From Bacillota bacterium (GTDB lineage: Bacteria; Bacillota; Desulfotomaculia; Desulfotomaculales; Desulfotomaculaceae): DNA of 6,975 nucleotides. Where the stretch lies: contig JAMCWI010000079.1 in NCBI GenBank assembly GCA_023481335.1, positions 1 through 6,975 on the forward strand, in the 5' to 3' direction. The notes beneath the pieces are model-generated. The model searched no databases. It was given only the letters and a program-made list of their open reading frames with translations, and had not been told where the DNA came from. Shown piece by piece: positions 1 through 6,961 of this stretch. Numbering within the stretch: position 1 is the first letter of the stretch; each line of letters begins with the position of its first letter. The position numbers and the translations under genes are program-made.

Positions 1-110
1 GCAAGTCCGGCCTCATCAGCACCATGGTTAAAGCCGATGGTGTGGCCCATATCCCCTTAAACAAAGAAGGGGTAGAGGCCGGGGAACCGGTGGATGTCTG
101 GCTGTTTTAA
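1..110 (+). CDS. moeA: MoeA-type molybdopterin molybdotransferase, C-terminal end only (5' partial)
   Basis: The frame starting at base 3 is open from the window edge and ends with TAA at 108-110, giving 35 residues that begin KSGLISTMVKADG and end VDVWLF. This resembles the C-terminal beta-barrel domain of MoeA, where a phrase like 'ADGVAHIPLNKEGVEAGEPVDV' precedes the stop. The same block occurs in the next protein (LVRADGMLRVPRLSEGFRAGE), which supports paralogy. MoeA inserts molybdate or tungstate into adenylylated molybdopterin in the cytoplasm. The next gene starts 32 nt downstream, so the two are probably cotranscribed. The catalytic part lies outside the window, so the assignment rests on the short tail and the context. 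Confidence 0.75.
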   Translation, partial: KSGLISTMVKADGVAHIPLNKEGVEAGEPVDVWLF

Positions 111-142
111 AATAAATATTTTGCAGAACAGGAGAAATGTCC

Positions 143-2077
143 ATGCGAAATAAACGTGACGTTTACCTGGATGACCGTCCTTGGGAAGAAGCCCTGGAAG
201 GGCTGCTGAAGCACCTGGAGGCCCTGGGTTCCCTAGCCCCCGGGGCACCGGAAGAGATTTCCGTGGAGGAGGCCCTGGGCCGGGTTACCGCAGAGCCCAT
301 TTTTGCCCGCAATTCTTCTCCCCATTACAATGCCTCCGCCATGGACGGCATTGCGGTGGACTCCTCCGTCACCTTTGGCGCCTCGGACGCTGTGCCCAAA
401 CAAATCCGGCTGGGGGACAAGGCCCAGGTGGTGGATACCGGTGATCCCATCCCGCCGGGTTGCGATGCCGTTATTATGATTGAGGATGTTCACTTTGTAG
501 AAGAAGAGGTTTTTGAAATCACCTCGGCGGCGGCCCCCTGGCAGCATGTGCGGGCCATCGGGGAAGATGTGGTGGCCACCGAGATGCTGCTGCCCGCCAA
601 TCATAAAATCCGCTCCATGGATATCGGCGGCATTTTGGCCGGCGGAATTGCGAAAATTAACGTCCACCCCAGTCCGAAGGTAGCCCTGCTGCCCACCGGC
701 ACCGAACTGGTGCAGCCCGGCACAGACCTGAAGCCTGGCGATATCGTAGAATACAACACCCGGGTCTTCGGGGCCATGGTTGAAACCTGGGGCGGCGAGG
801 CCCTGCGCTGGCCCATCACGGCGGACAACTGGGATCAGTTAAAGGAATCCGTTTTAAAGGCAGTTGATCAGGCAGATGTCGTGGTTATCAATGCGGGTTC
901 TTCTGCCGGTCGGGAGGATTTTACCGCCGAATTGATCCGGCAGCTGGGCACCGTCTTAACCCACGGCGCTGCCATCAAACCCGGCAAGCCGGTGATTTTA
1001 GGGGAGGTTAAGGGCAAGCCGGTGATCGGTGTGCCGGGCTACCCCGTTTCAGCTTTCCTCACCATGGAGTTGTTTGTGCGGCCCATTGTGTATAAAAAGC
1101 TGGGGTCGGTACCGCCTGCTGCCAAGACCACCGAAGCCGTCATTTCAAGAAAAATGCCCTCCCCCATGGGCGTGGAAGAGTTTATCCGGGTGAAGATGGG
1201 CCAGGTGGGAGAGAAGATCATTGCCACCCCCATTTCCCGGGGCGCCGGGGTCATCATGTCCCTGGTGAGGGCGGACGGCATGCTGCGGGTACCCCGGTTA
1301 TCCGAGGGGTTCCGGGCCGGCGAGACCGTGAAAGTTGAATTAATGCGCCCCCTGGAGGAGATCCGGCAAACCACCGTGATCATCGGCAGCCACGATATGG
1401 CCCTGGATGTGTTGGCCAATCACCTGCGCCGGAAGTTTCCCGAAGCCAGTCTTTCCAGCGCCAATGTGGGGAGCCTGGGGGGGCTTTCCGCCATTAAACG
1501 GGGCGAGTGCCACTGCGCCGGCAGCCACCTGCTGGACGAAGAAACCGGCGATTATAATGTGAGCTACGTTCAAAGGCTGTTGGGGGATCGCCCGGTTGTT
1601 TTGCTGAACCTGGTGTACCGCCGGCAGGGTTTGATGGTGGCCAAAGGCAACCCGTTGAACATCAAGGGATTGGAAGATTTAGCCCGGGAAGGGGTTCGCT
1701 TCATCAACCGCCAGCGGGGAGCGGGAACCCGCATTCTGTTGGATTACCGCTTGCAACAGCTAAACATTGACCCGGACAGCATCTACGGCTATAACCGGGA
1801 GGAATACACCCATATGGCGGTGGCCGCAGCGGTGGCCAGCGGCGCAGCCGATGCGGCTCTGGGTATCCTGGCGGCAGCCAACGCCCTTGATTTGGATTTT
1901 GTGCCGGTAGTGGAAGAACGCTATGACCTCTGCATCCCCGGGGAATATTGGGAGACCCCCTATATTACGCGGCTGTTGGATGTGATCGCCACACCGGAGT
2001 TTAGAAAGCAGGTGGAGGCCCTGGGAGGGTATGACCTGCGAGACTGTGGCGGTGTCATGTACCGGCAGGGGATTTAG
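143..2077 (+). CDS. moeA: MoeA-type molybdopterin molybdotransferase fused to a C-terminal PBP-like domain
   Basis: Inserts molybdenum or tungsten into molybdopterin-AMP, the last general step of Moco synthesis. The protein is 644 aa against about 400 for plain MoeA. Residues 1-405 carry the MoeA core: SAMDGIAVD (65-73), TGDPIPPGCDAV (99-110), LPTGTEL (183-189), NAGSSAGREDF (250-260), GVPGYPVSAF (296-305) and SRGAG (365-369). D68 and D259 sit where MoeA has its conserved active-site aspartates. Residues 411-625 look like the periplasmic-binding-protein-like domain found at the end of some MoeA proteins and beside ModE-type domains (GSHDMALDVLANHL; INRQRGAGTR at 521-530). No signal peptide is seen, so this domain is probably a cytoplasmic ligand sensor, possibly for oxyanions; that ligand is inferred. 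Start: ATG 143 lies 8 nt after GGAG (131-134); the in-frame ATG at 137 is only 2 nt away and less likely. It is the second moeA in a row. Confidence 0.93.
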   Translation: MRNKRDVYLDDRPWEEALEGLLKHLEALGSLAPGAPEEISVEEALGRVTAEPIFARNSSPHYNASAMDGIAVDSSVTFGASDAVPKQIRLGDKAQVVDTGDPIPPGCDAVIMIEDVHFVEEEVFEITSAAAPWQHVRAIGEDVVATEMLLPANHKIRSMDIGGILAGGIAKINVHPSPKVALLPTGTELVQPGTDLKPGDIVEYNTRVFGAMVETWGGEALRWPITADNWDQLKESVLKAVDQADVVVINAGSSAGREDFTAELIRQLGTVLTHGAAIKPGKPVILGEVKGKPVIGVPGYPVSAFLTMELFVRPIVYKKLGSVPPAAKTTEAVISRKMPSPMGVEEFIRVKMGQVGEKIIATPISRGAGVIMSLVRADGMLRVPRLSEGFRAGETVKVELMRPLEEIRQTTVIIGSHDMALDVLANHLRRKFPEASLSSANVGSLGGLSAIKRGECHCAGSHLLDEETGDYNVSYVQRLLGDRPVVLLNLVYRRQGLMVAKGNPLNIKGLEDLAREGVRFINRQRGAGTRILLDYRLQQLNIDPDSIYGYNREEYTHMAVAAAVASGAADAALGILAAANALDLDFVPVVEERYDLCIPGEYWETPYITRLLDVIATPEFRKQVEALGGYDLRDCGGVMYRQGI

Positions 2078-2085
2078 GGGGCGTC

Positions 2086-2460
2086 ATGAAGCAGGATCAC
2101 ACCGGGGGAAGCAGCCCGCCCTTAGCGGAGCTTTTCCAACCAGGCTGCAAAGTCTGGCTGGAAAGCGGCGGCACCAATTTCGGCGAGGGGCTGTATTACC
2201 TGTTAATGCATGTAAAAGAACACGGCTCCATTTCCCAGGCGGCCCGGGTCATGGGGATGTCCTACCGTGCTGCCTGGGGCAAAATTAAAACCGCGGAAAA
2301 AAACTGGGGAATCAAACTGGTAGAAACCCAGGTGGGGGGAGACACCGGCGGCGGTGCCTCCCTCACCCCGGAAGCCGGCAAGCTGTTGGAGGGTTTTGGG
2401 GTCTTTCGAAGCAGATTGGAGCAGGCGGCGGCAGAGATTTTCAGAGAAAGCTTTGGCTAA
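2086..2460 (+). CDS. ModE-type winged-helix DNA-binding protein, N-terminal domain only
   Basis: This 124-aa protein matches the N-terminal DNA-binding domain of the molybdate regulator ModE (LysR-like winged helix). It has the family phrase PGCKVWLESGG (19-29), GEGLYYLL (33-40), the helix-turn-helix ISQAARVMGMSYRAAWGKI (49-67), then ETQVGGDTGGGASLTPEA (80-97), matching the ModE wing and its T-x-x-G-G...G-G-G...L-T signature. Full ModE is about 260 aa and carries two Mop/TOBE molybdate-binding domains; none is present here, so it may not sense molybdate itself. Its ATG is 8 nt after the moeA stop, with AGGGGG at 2076-2081 overlapping that stop, which implies translational coupling and one operon. 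A likely role is control of Mo/W uptake or cofactor genes. The C-terminal helix looks complete, so the short length appears natural rather than a truncation. Confidence 0.87.
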   Translation: MKQDHTGGSSPPLAELFQPGCKVWLESGGTNFGEGLYYLLMHVKEHGSISQAARVMGMSYRAAWGKIKTAEKNWGIKLVETQVGGDTGGGASLTPEAGKLLEGFGVFRSRLEQAAAEIFRESFG

Positions 2461-2490
2461 GGCTATGGGGTATTCCTCTGGGGTCAGGCC

Positions 2491-2553
2491 GTCAGCCGTC
2501 AGCCATCAGCCGTCAGCCGTCAGCCGTCAGCCGTCAGCCATCGGCCATCAGCT
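2491..2553. repeat. Left heptad array, nine tandem 7-bp units
   Basis: Nine head-to-tail units follow GTCAGCC or ATCAGCC. In order the first bases are G, G, A, G, G, G, G, A, A; the eighth unit is ATCGGCC and the ninth ATCAGCT. Units run without spacers, so this is a simple tandem array and not CRISPR. It forms the inner part of the left arm of the 303-bp element. Confidence 0.9.
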
Positions 2554-2719
2554 TTTTGCTATTAGGCATTTCTTCGGGGTCTGGATTTGTACATTTTTTT
2601 GGGCAAAATAGAAGGCCATGGACTAAAAAAATGGGGTAGGTTTTAATAGACCCTAGCCCAGCATTCTCTCAAGCAAAATGCTATTTATATAACATGATGC
2701 AAAAAGTCAAAACCAAAAA

Positions 2720-2747
2720 AGCTGATGGCTGATGGCTGACGGCTGAC
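2720..2747. repeat. Right heptad array, four units, inverted relative to the left array
   Basis: On the + strand the units read AGCTGAT, GGCTGAT, GGCTGAC, GGCTGAC, which are reverse complements of the left-array units. The right arm has four units where the left has nine. The difference is accounted for by five extra units at 2512-2546. Confidence 0.9.
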
Positions 2748-2776
2748 GGCCCGACCCCAAAGGAATACCCGCAAGC

Positions 2777-3565
2777 TTACCCCAAAATCCTCTCCGGATA
2801 GGTATACACATTCATGCGTTCGCCTTTGGCGAAGCCCACCACGGTGATGCCCAGTTTTTCTGCCATTTCCAAGCCCAGGTCGGTGGGGGCGGAGCGGGAG
2901 ATGATGACAGGCAGGCCCATCTTGCCCACTTTAATCACGATCTCGGATGAAACCCGTCCGCTGAAGACAAGAATTTTATCGTCCAGGGGGATGCGGTTTA
3001 AGAAGGAACGGCCAAAGATTTTATCCACGGCGTTGTGGCGGCCCACATCTTCGTAAAAGAGGACCACTTCGGTGGCAGCGCAAAGGGCAGCGTTATGAAC
3101 GCCGCCGGTTTCTTTAAATATAACCGACATTTCCTCCAAACGGTCCGACAAATCCCATACCTGTCCCGGGGTTACCAGCAGGCCGGCGGAAACTTTATTC
3201 ATGCTTTTGGCATCATTTACAAAGTAAAAGACCGGCCGCCCCCGACCGCAGCAGGAGGTAATATTTCTTTTCAAGAACCTCGACTCAATCTCGCAGTCCG
3301 GTGCATCGATATGGACAATGCCGTTTTCTTGATCGACTTTAATATTTGCTATATCTTCGGGGGATTGCAAAAGGCCCTCTGAACAAAGAAAGCCCACAGC
3401 TAATTCTTCAAGAGCCTGGGGAGAGCATACCATCGTCACGAATTCTTTGCCGTTAAGGAATAAGGTTATGGGTACTTCCCGTACGATAACGTCCTCTGTA
3501 CGGAATAACTTATCGCCCTTAATGCGGACAATTTTATGTGTGGTTTTATTGATCTGCCAAACCAT
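2777..3565 (-). CDS. fdhD: Formate dehydrogenase accessory sulfurtransferase FdhD
   Basis: FdhD moves sulfur from a cysteine desulfurase to the Mo or W centre of the bis-MGD cofactor and hands the sulfurated cofactor to formate dehydrogenase in the cytoplasm. The protein is 262 aa, normal for the family. Visible family blocks are REVPITLFLNGKE (29-41), the cysteine loop TSCCGRGRP (103-111), TGGVHNAALC (153-162), EDVGRHNAVDKIFG (172-185), SGRVSSEIVIKVGKMGLP (202-219) and SRSAPTDLGLEMAEKLG (223-239), the last two belonging to the cofactor-binding fold. The loop has adjacent C105 and C106 rather than the C-x-x-C of E. coli FdhD. Start ATG is preceded by AGGGGG (3573-3578, - strand) 7 nt away. 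It is divergent from mog, with 96 nt between start codons, and convergent with the ModE-like gene. No formate dehydrogenase gene is in the window. Confidence 0.95.
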   Translation of the reverse strand: MVWQINKTTHKIVRIKGDKLFRTEDVIVREVPITLFLNGKEFVTMVCSPQALEELAVGFLCSEGLLQSPEDIANIKVDQENGIVHIDAPDCEIESRFLKRNITSCCGRGRPVFYFVNDAKSMNKVSAGLLVTPGQVWDLSDRLEEMSVIFKETGGVHNAALCAATEVVLFYEDVGRHNAVDKIFGRSFLNRIPLDDKILVFSGRVSSEIVIKVGKMGLPVIISRSAPTDLGLEMAEKLGITVVGFAKGERMNVYTYPERILG

Positions 3566-3661
3566 TTCTCAACCCCCTAAAGATACCATAATCTCTACTT
3601 TATTTTAACCCAACCCTTCCCGAATGTGAAGGTTGTATCAATCATTGAGGTGAGAAACATT

Positions 3662-4150
3662 ATGTACAAAATAGGCATCGTAACCATGAGTGACAAAGGT
3701 TCCCAGGGTCTGCGGGAAGATACCAGCGGCGCCGCCATTCGAGAACTGGTGTCCGGTATCGGAACAGTGGAGCAGTACCGCATTGTTCCCGACGACCCGG
3801 AAGTGATTAAGGAAACTTTAATGGAATTTGCCGATGTGCACCGGCTGGATCTCATTTTAACCACAGGGGGAACCGGTCTAAGCCCGAGGGATCATACACC
3901 CGAAGCCACCCTGGCTGTCATCCACCGGCAGGTTCCCGGCATTGCCGAAACCATCCGGGCCCTAAGCCTGCAAAAGACCCCCAAGGCCATGTTATCCCGG
4001 GCCGTCAGCGGAACCAGGGGAAGGACCTTGATCATCAATTTGCCGGGCAGTGTCAAGGGTGTAAGGGAGTGCCTGGAGGTTGTTCTGCCGGTGCTGCCCC
4101 ATGGACTGGAGATTCTCAGCGGCAGAGGCGGCGAATGCGGCCATAATTGA
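3662..4150 (+). CDS. mog: Molybdopterin adenylyltransferase, MogA/MoaB family
   Basis: This 162-aa protein activates molybdopterin by adenylylation, giving the substrate that MoeA uses for metal insertion. It has the MogA/MoaB fold signatures: IGIVTMSDKGSQGLREDTSG near the N-terminus, LILTTGGTGLSPRDHTPEAT near residues 73-92, PGIAETIRALS, and LIINLPGSVKGVRECLE near 123-139. The TTGGTG and D-x-TPEAT blocks form the pterin-binding site. Length fits the short Firmicutes forms (E. coli MogA is about 195 aa). MoaB and MogA are hard to tell apart by sequence, so the symbol is a family-level choice. Start: ATG 3662 has GAGGTGA (3647-3653) 8 nt upstream; the in-frame ATG at 3626 lacks a good ribosome binding site. 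It is divergent from fdhD and on the same strand as, but far from, the moeA genes. Confidence 0.9.
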   Translation: MYKIGIVTMSDKGSQGLREDTSGAAIRELVSGIGTVEQYRIVPDDPEVIKETLMEFADVHRLDLILTTGGTGLSPRDHTPEATLAVIHRQVPGIAETIRALSLQKTPKAMLSRAVSGTRGRTLIINLPGSVKGVRECLEVVLPVLPHGLEILSGRGGECGHN

Positions 4151-4183
4151 GAGGTGAGAGGTTGGAAGTGGGAAGTGGGAAGC
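4149..4183. repeat. Second heptad tandem repeat, five units of consensus GRGARGT
   Basis: Five contiguous 7-bp units read GAGAGGT, GAGAGGT, TGGAAGT, GGGAAGT, GGGAAGC. The array begins inside the mog stop codon (4148-4150). It is unrelated in sequence to the GTCAGCC array but has the same period. No inverted partner was found in the following 300 bp. Confidence 0.7.
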
Positions 4184-4409
4184 TTATGTTTGCCTTGGGC
4201 TTTTGAGCATGTATAAATGAGCATAAGAATTGGTAAAAATTTAAAATAAGAATTGCATAAAAAAACCAGGTATATGGCAAAAATAGTTTGTGGGTGGTGG
4301 GTGAATTAACAAACCCTGTAAATGTAATCTAGAAGGAGAAATTAAAAGAAAAATACCCGAAATCTGGTTATTGCCACCGCTAAATTGCTTTATTTTGTTA
4401 TAGGGGTAT
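4184..4409. other. AT-rich gene-free stretch between mog and the groE promoter
   Basis: No credible gene is seen here. Small features are a direct repeat TGAGCAT (4204-4210 and 4218-4224, 14-bp period), a CTTATG/CATAAG inverted repeat (4183-4188 with 4222-4227), a two-unit GTGGGTG tandem (4290-4303) flanked by GTTTGT and ACAAAC, and AAATACCC (4351-4358) inverted against GGGTATTT (4404-4411). No convincing intrinsic terminator for mog with a T-tract is present. A Shine-Dalgarno-like AGAAGGAG at 4331-4338 is not followed by a usual start codon. Confidence 0.5.
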
Positions 4410-4441
4410 TTGATTTTAATTTTCTTGTTCTGTATTATAAT
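4410..4441 (+). promoter_or_regulatory. Probable sigma-A promoter of groES-groEL
   Basis: A perfect TATAAT lies at 4436-4441, and an overlapping reading gives TTGATT (4410-4415), 17 bp, TATTAT (4433-4438). Either places transcription start near 4445-4449, directly before or at the CIRCE left arm, the usual geometry for HrcA repression. The -35 box is the uncertain part. Confidence 0.65.
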
Positions 4442-4449
4442 TACTGGGT

Positions 4450-4478
4450 GTTAGCACTCAACGTTAATGAGTGCTAAC
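4450..4478. promoter_or_regulatory. CIRCE operator (HrcA binding site)
   Basis: The sequence TTAGCACTC, nine spacer bases, GAGTGCTAA at 4451-4477 is a perfect match to the CIRCE consensus, and the palindrome extends one more base on each side (G4450 and C4478). CIRCE is bound by the heat-shock repressor HrcA, which needs GroEL for activity, giving feedback control. It lies in the groES 5' leader, between the promoter and the ribosome binding site. No hrcA is in the window. Confidence 0.97.
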
Positions 4479-4534
4479 AAACAAAGCCCGTAAATTTAAA
4501 AACCTTAATATTAAGAAGGAGGGTTTTAGCGTTT

Positions 4535-4819
4535 ATGATTAAACCTTTAGGTGACAGGGTGGTTGTAAAGGCAACACCCCAGGAAGAGAAGACCAAAAGC
4601 GGCATTGTCCTGCCGGACACTGCCAAGGAAAAGCCCCAGCAGGGAGAAGTGGTTGCCGTCGGTCCCGGCCGTCTGCTGGACAACGGCCAGCGTGCCACCA
4701 TTGATCTGAAAGCCGGCGACAAAGTATTCTTCTCCAAGTATGCCGGCAATGAAGTGAAGATTGACGAAGAAGAGTACTTAATTTTACGTGAAATGGATGT
4801 TCTTGCTGTTATTGAATAA
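4535..4819 (+). CDS. groES: Co-chaperonin GroES (Hsp10)
   Basis: GroES forms the heptameric lid that closes the GroEL folding chamber in an ATP-dependent cycle in the cytoplasm. The protein is 94 aa, the normal length. It starts MIKPLGDRVVVK, has the mobile loop EEKTKSGIVLPDTAKEK (17-33) with the hydrophobic IVL (24-26) that docks on GroEL, and the core GEVVAVGPGR (37-46), GDKVFFSKYAG (61-71) and EYLILREMDVLAVIE (80-94). AAGGAGG at 4516-4522 lies 12 nt before the ATG, slightly long spacing. It is the first gene of the groES-groEL operon under the CIRCE-controlled promoter, with 65 nt before groEL. Confidence 0.98.
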   Translation: MIKPLGDRVVVKATPQEEKTKSGIVLPDTAKEKPQQGEVVAVGPGRLLDNGQRATIDLKAGDKVFFSKYAGNEVKIDEEEYLILREMDVLAVIE

Positions 4820-4868
4820 CCACCCCGTCTGTACAGTCTAGAAATTAAAATTTAAGCTTTTCATATCT

Positions 4869-4875
4869 AAGGAGG
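4869..4875 (+). promoter_or_regulatory. groEL ribosome binding site that fixes a TTG start
   Basis: AAGGAGG is a full-strength Shine-Dalgarno sequence ending 9 nt before TTG 4885. The nearer ATG at 4878 is only 2 nt away, out of frame, and stops after four codons. Spacing and frame therefore select TTG. Confidence 0.85.
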
Positions 4876-4884
4876 TCATGAACC

Positions 4885-6525
<1,641 letters not shown>

Positions 6526-6572
6526 TTTAAAATCTTAGAACCGCATAAAATTAAGGGTTCCAAGATTTTAAA
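6526..6572 (+). terminator. Hairpin directly after groEL stop, possible terminator or mRNA 3' stabiliser
   Basis: TTTAAAATCTT plus GAACC (6526-6542) pairs with GGTTC plus AAGATTTTAAA (6556-6572), 16 pairs with one A-C mismatch and a 13-nt loop. The stem is AT-rich and lacks a separate T-tract, so it is a weaker terminator than the one at 6660 and may instead protect the 3' end. Confidence 0.5.
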
Positions 6573-6629
6573 TACCCTGGAAATATCCATAGGGTAACAA
6601 AAGGGTAAAATTTTTAGTCAAAATAAAAT

Positions 6630-6651
6630 CCATAACCTGATAGGGTTATGG
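6630..6651. repeat. Perfect 8-bp inverted repeat
   Basis: CCATAACC (6630-6637) and GGTTATGG (6644-6651) form a perfect stem around a 6-nt loop. It lies 8 nt before the terminator hairpin. A smaller TACCCT/AGGGTA pair (6573-6578 with 6591-6596) sits upstream. Role unknown. Confidence 0.7.
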
Positions 6652-6659
6652 TAAACCTT

Positions 6660-6706
6660 AGAGGCTTCTCATGAGTTCGCCGAACTTTTGGGAGGCCTCT
6701 GTTTTT
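6660..6706 (+). terminator. Intrinsic terminator, probably ending the groES-groEL transcript
   Basis: AGAGGCTTCTC (6660-6670) pairs with GGGAGGCCTCT (6690-6700) over 11 positions including two G-T wobbles. An inner stem AGTTC/GAACT (6674-6678 with 6682-6686) sits on top. The structure is followed by GTTTTTATT, the expected T-tract. Confidence 0.85.
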
Positions 6707-6760
6707 ATTCCAAAACGTCTTTATCCACTGGAATTTTTCCGACAGCGGGGCCGGATCTTT

Positions 6761-6781
6761 GGGCTGGGCTTTAGGGTAGGG
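6761..6781 (+). other. Putative G-quadruplex motif
   Basis: Four GGG runs at 6761-6763, 6766-6768, 6774-6776 and 6779-6781 are separated by loops of 2, 5 and 2 nt, satisfying the usual G3N1-7 rule. A further GGGG lies at 6747-6750. The position is about 195 nt before the expected downstream start codon. Confidence 0.6.
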
Positions 6782-6841
6782 TGAATCTCCACTGTGTTGT
6801 TGGTTGGCTGTGACCTCGCCGGTATCTTACTGAGAAAAATA

Positions 6842-6903
6842 AGTGCTATCGAAAACATCTCTGGTCTAGGGGTAAGGGGAATATTTCGACACGGTAGAGC
6901 ACT
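6842..6903. repeat. Nested inverted repeat, possible leader stem
   Basis: AGTGCT (6842-6847) is complementary to AGCACT (6898-6903), and just inside TCGAAA (6849-6854) is complementary to TTTCGA (6884-6889). The two helices are separated by 1 nt on one side and 8 nt on the other, with a 29-nt terminal loop. It does not match a riboswitch consensus I can recall. Confidence 0.45.
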
Positions 6904-6914
6904 GAGTAAAAATT

Positions 6915-6951
6915 CTTGAATATACAAAATACAACAATTTTTTATATCAAG
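6915..6951. repeat. Imperfect inverted repeat just before the terminal ribosome binding site
   Basis: CTTGAATATA (6915-6924) is complementary to TATATCAAG (6943-6951) with one bulged A, and the pairing continues inward through AAAAT/ATTTT. It ends 10 nt before AGAAGGAG, so it could be an operator, part of a promoter, or an mRNA hairpin near the translation start of the next gene. Confidence 0.5.
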
Positions 6952-6961
6952 ATTCACAATT

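Larger units (their letters stand above)
2468..2770. mobile_element. 303-bp inverted-repeat element with heptad-repeat arms (MITE-like)
   Basis: The ends are inverted copies: GGGTATTCC at 2468-2476 against GGAATACCC at 2762-2770. The outer 44 bp of each arm (2468-2511 and 2727-2770) match at 42 positions. The inner arm ends also match (ATCAGCTTTTTG at 2547-2558 against its complement near 2713-2726). Between the arms lie about 155-165 bp of AT-rich sequence with no credible ORF. It occupies the whole gap between the convergent ModE-like and fdhD stop codons, with only 7 and 6 bp spare. No transposase and no clear target-site duplication are visible, so it could be a non-autonomous mobile element, an intergenic repeat family, or a large bidirectional terminator-like hairpin. 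Confidence 0.6.

Noticed and set aside
233..667. Open frame on the - strand within the second moeA (144 codons)
   Set aside because: Lies wholly inside a well-supported coding sequence and shows no recognisable protein character.
2354..2611. Open + strand frame spanning the end of the ModE-like gene and the heptad array
   Set aside because: It overlaps the ModE-like gene out of frame, and its repeated SAVS/RQPSA text simply translates the GTCAGCC repeats.
2678..2699. TATATAAC-containing stretch vaguely like half of an E. coli ModE box
   Set aside because: Half-site spacing does not fit, it lies between convergent 3' ends inside an AT-rich repeat element, and such matches are expected by chance.
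2491..2747. CRISPR array
   Set aside because: Repeats are 7 bp, contiguous and without spacers, and no cas genes are present.
3585..3613. Possible fdhD promoter on the - strand (TTGGGT, 17 bp, TATGGT)
   Set aside because: Both boxes are weak, and the implied start would fall on the ribosome binding site, leaving almost no leader.
4274..4309. Eleven-codon ORF MAKIVCGWWVN with tandem Trp, resembling an attenuator leader peptide
   Set aside because: Only a weak CCAGG upstream, no terminator/antiterminator pair after it, and the downstream genes are chaperonins.
4331..4358. Shine-Dalgarno-like AGAAGGAG in the mog-groES gap
   Set aside because: No ATG, GTG or TTG at usable spacing; only an ATT, which is too rare a start to support a gene here.
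6780..6903. Riboswitch candidates (TPP-like CTGAGA, ykkC-like CTGGTC and ACACGG, purine class)
   Set aside because: Only isolated short matches in the wrong order or context; no class had its conserved core with matching helices.
6721..6957. Open - strand frame of 78 codons near the right end
   Set aside because: GTG start with no Shine-Dalgarno upstream, no recognised domain, and it runs against the strong + strand ribosome binding site; a decayed gene cannot be excluded.
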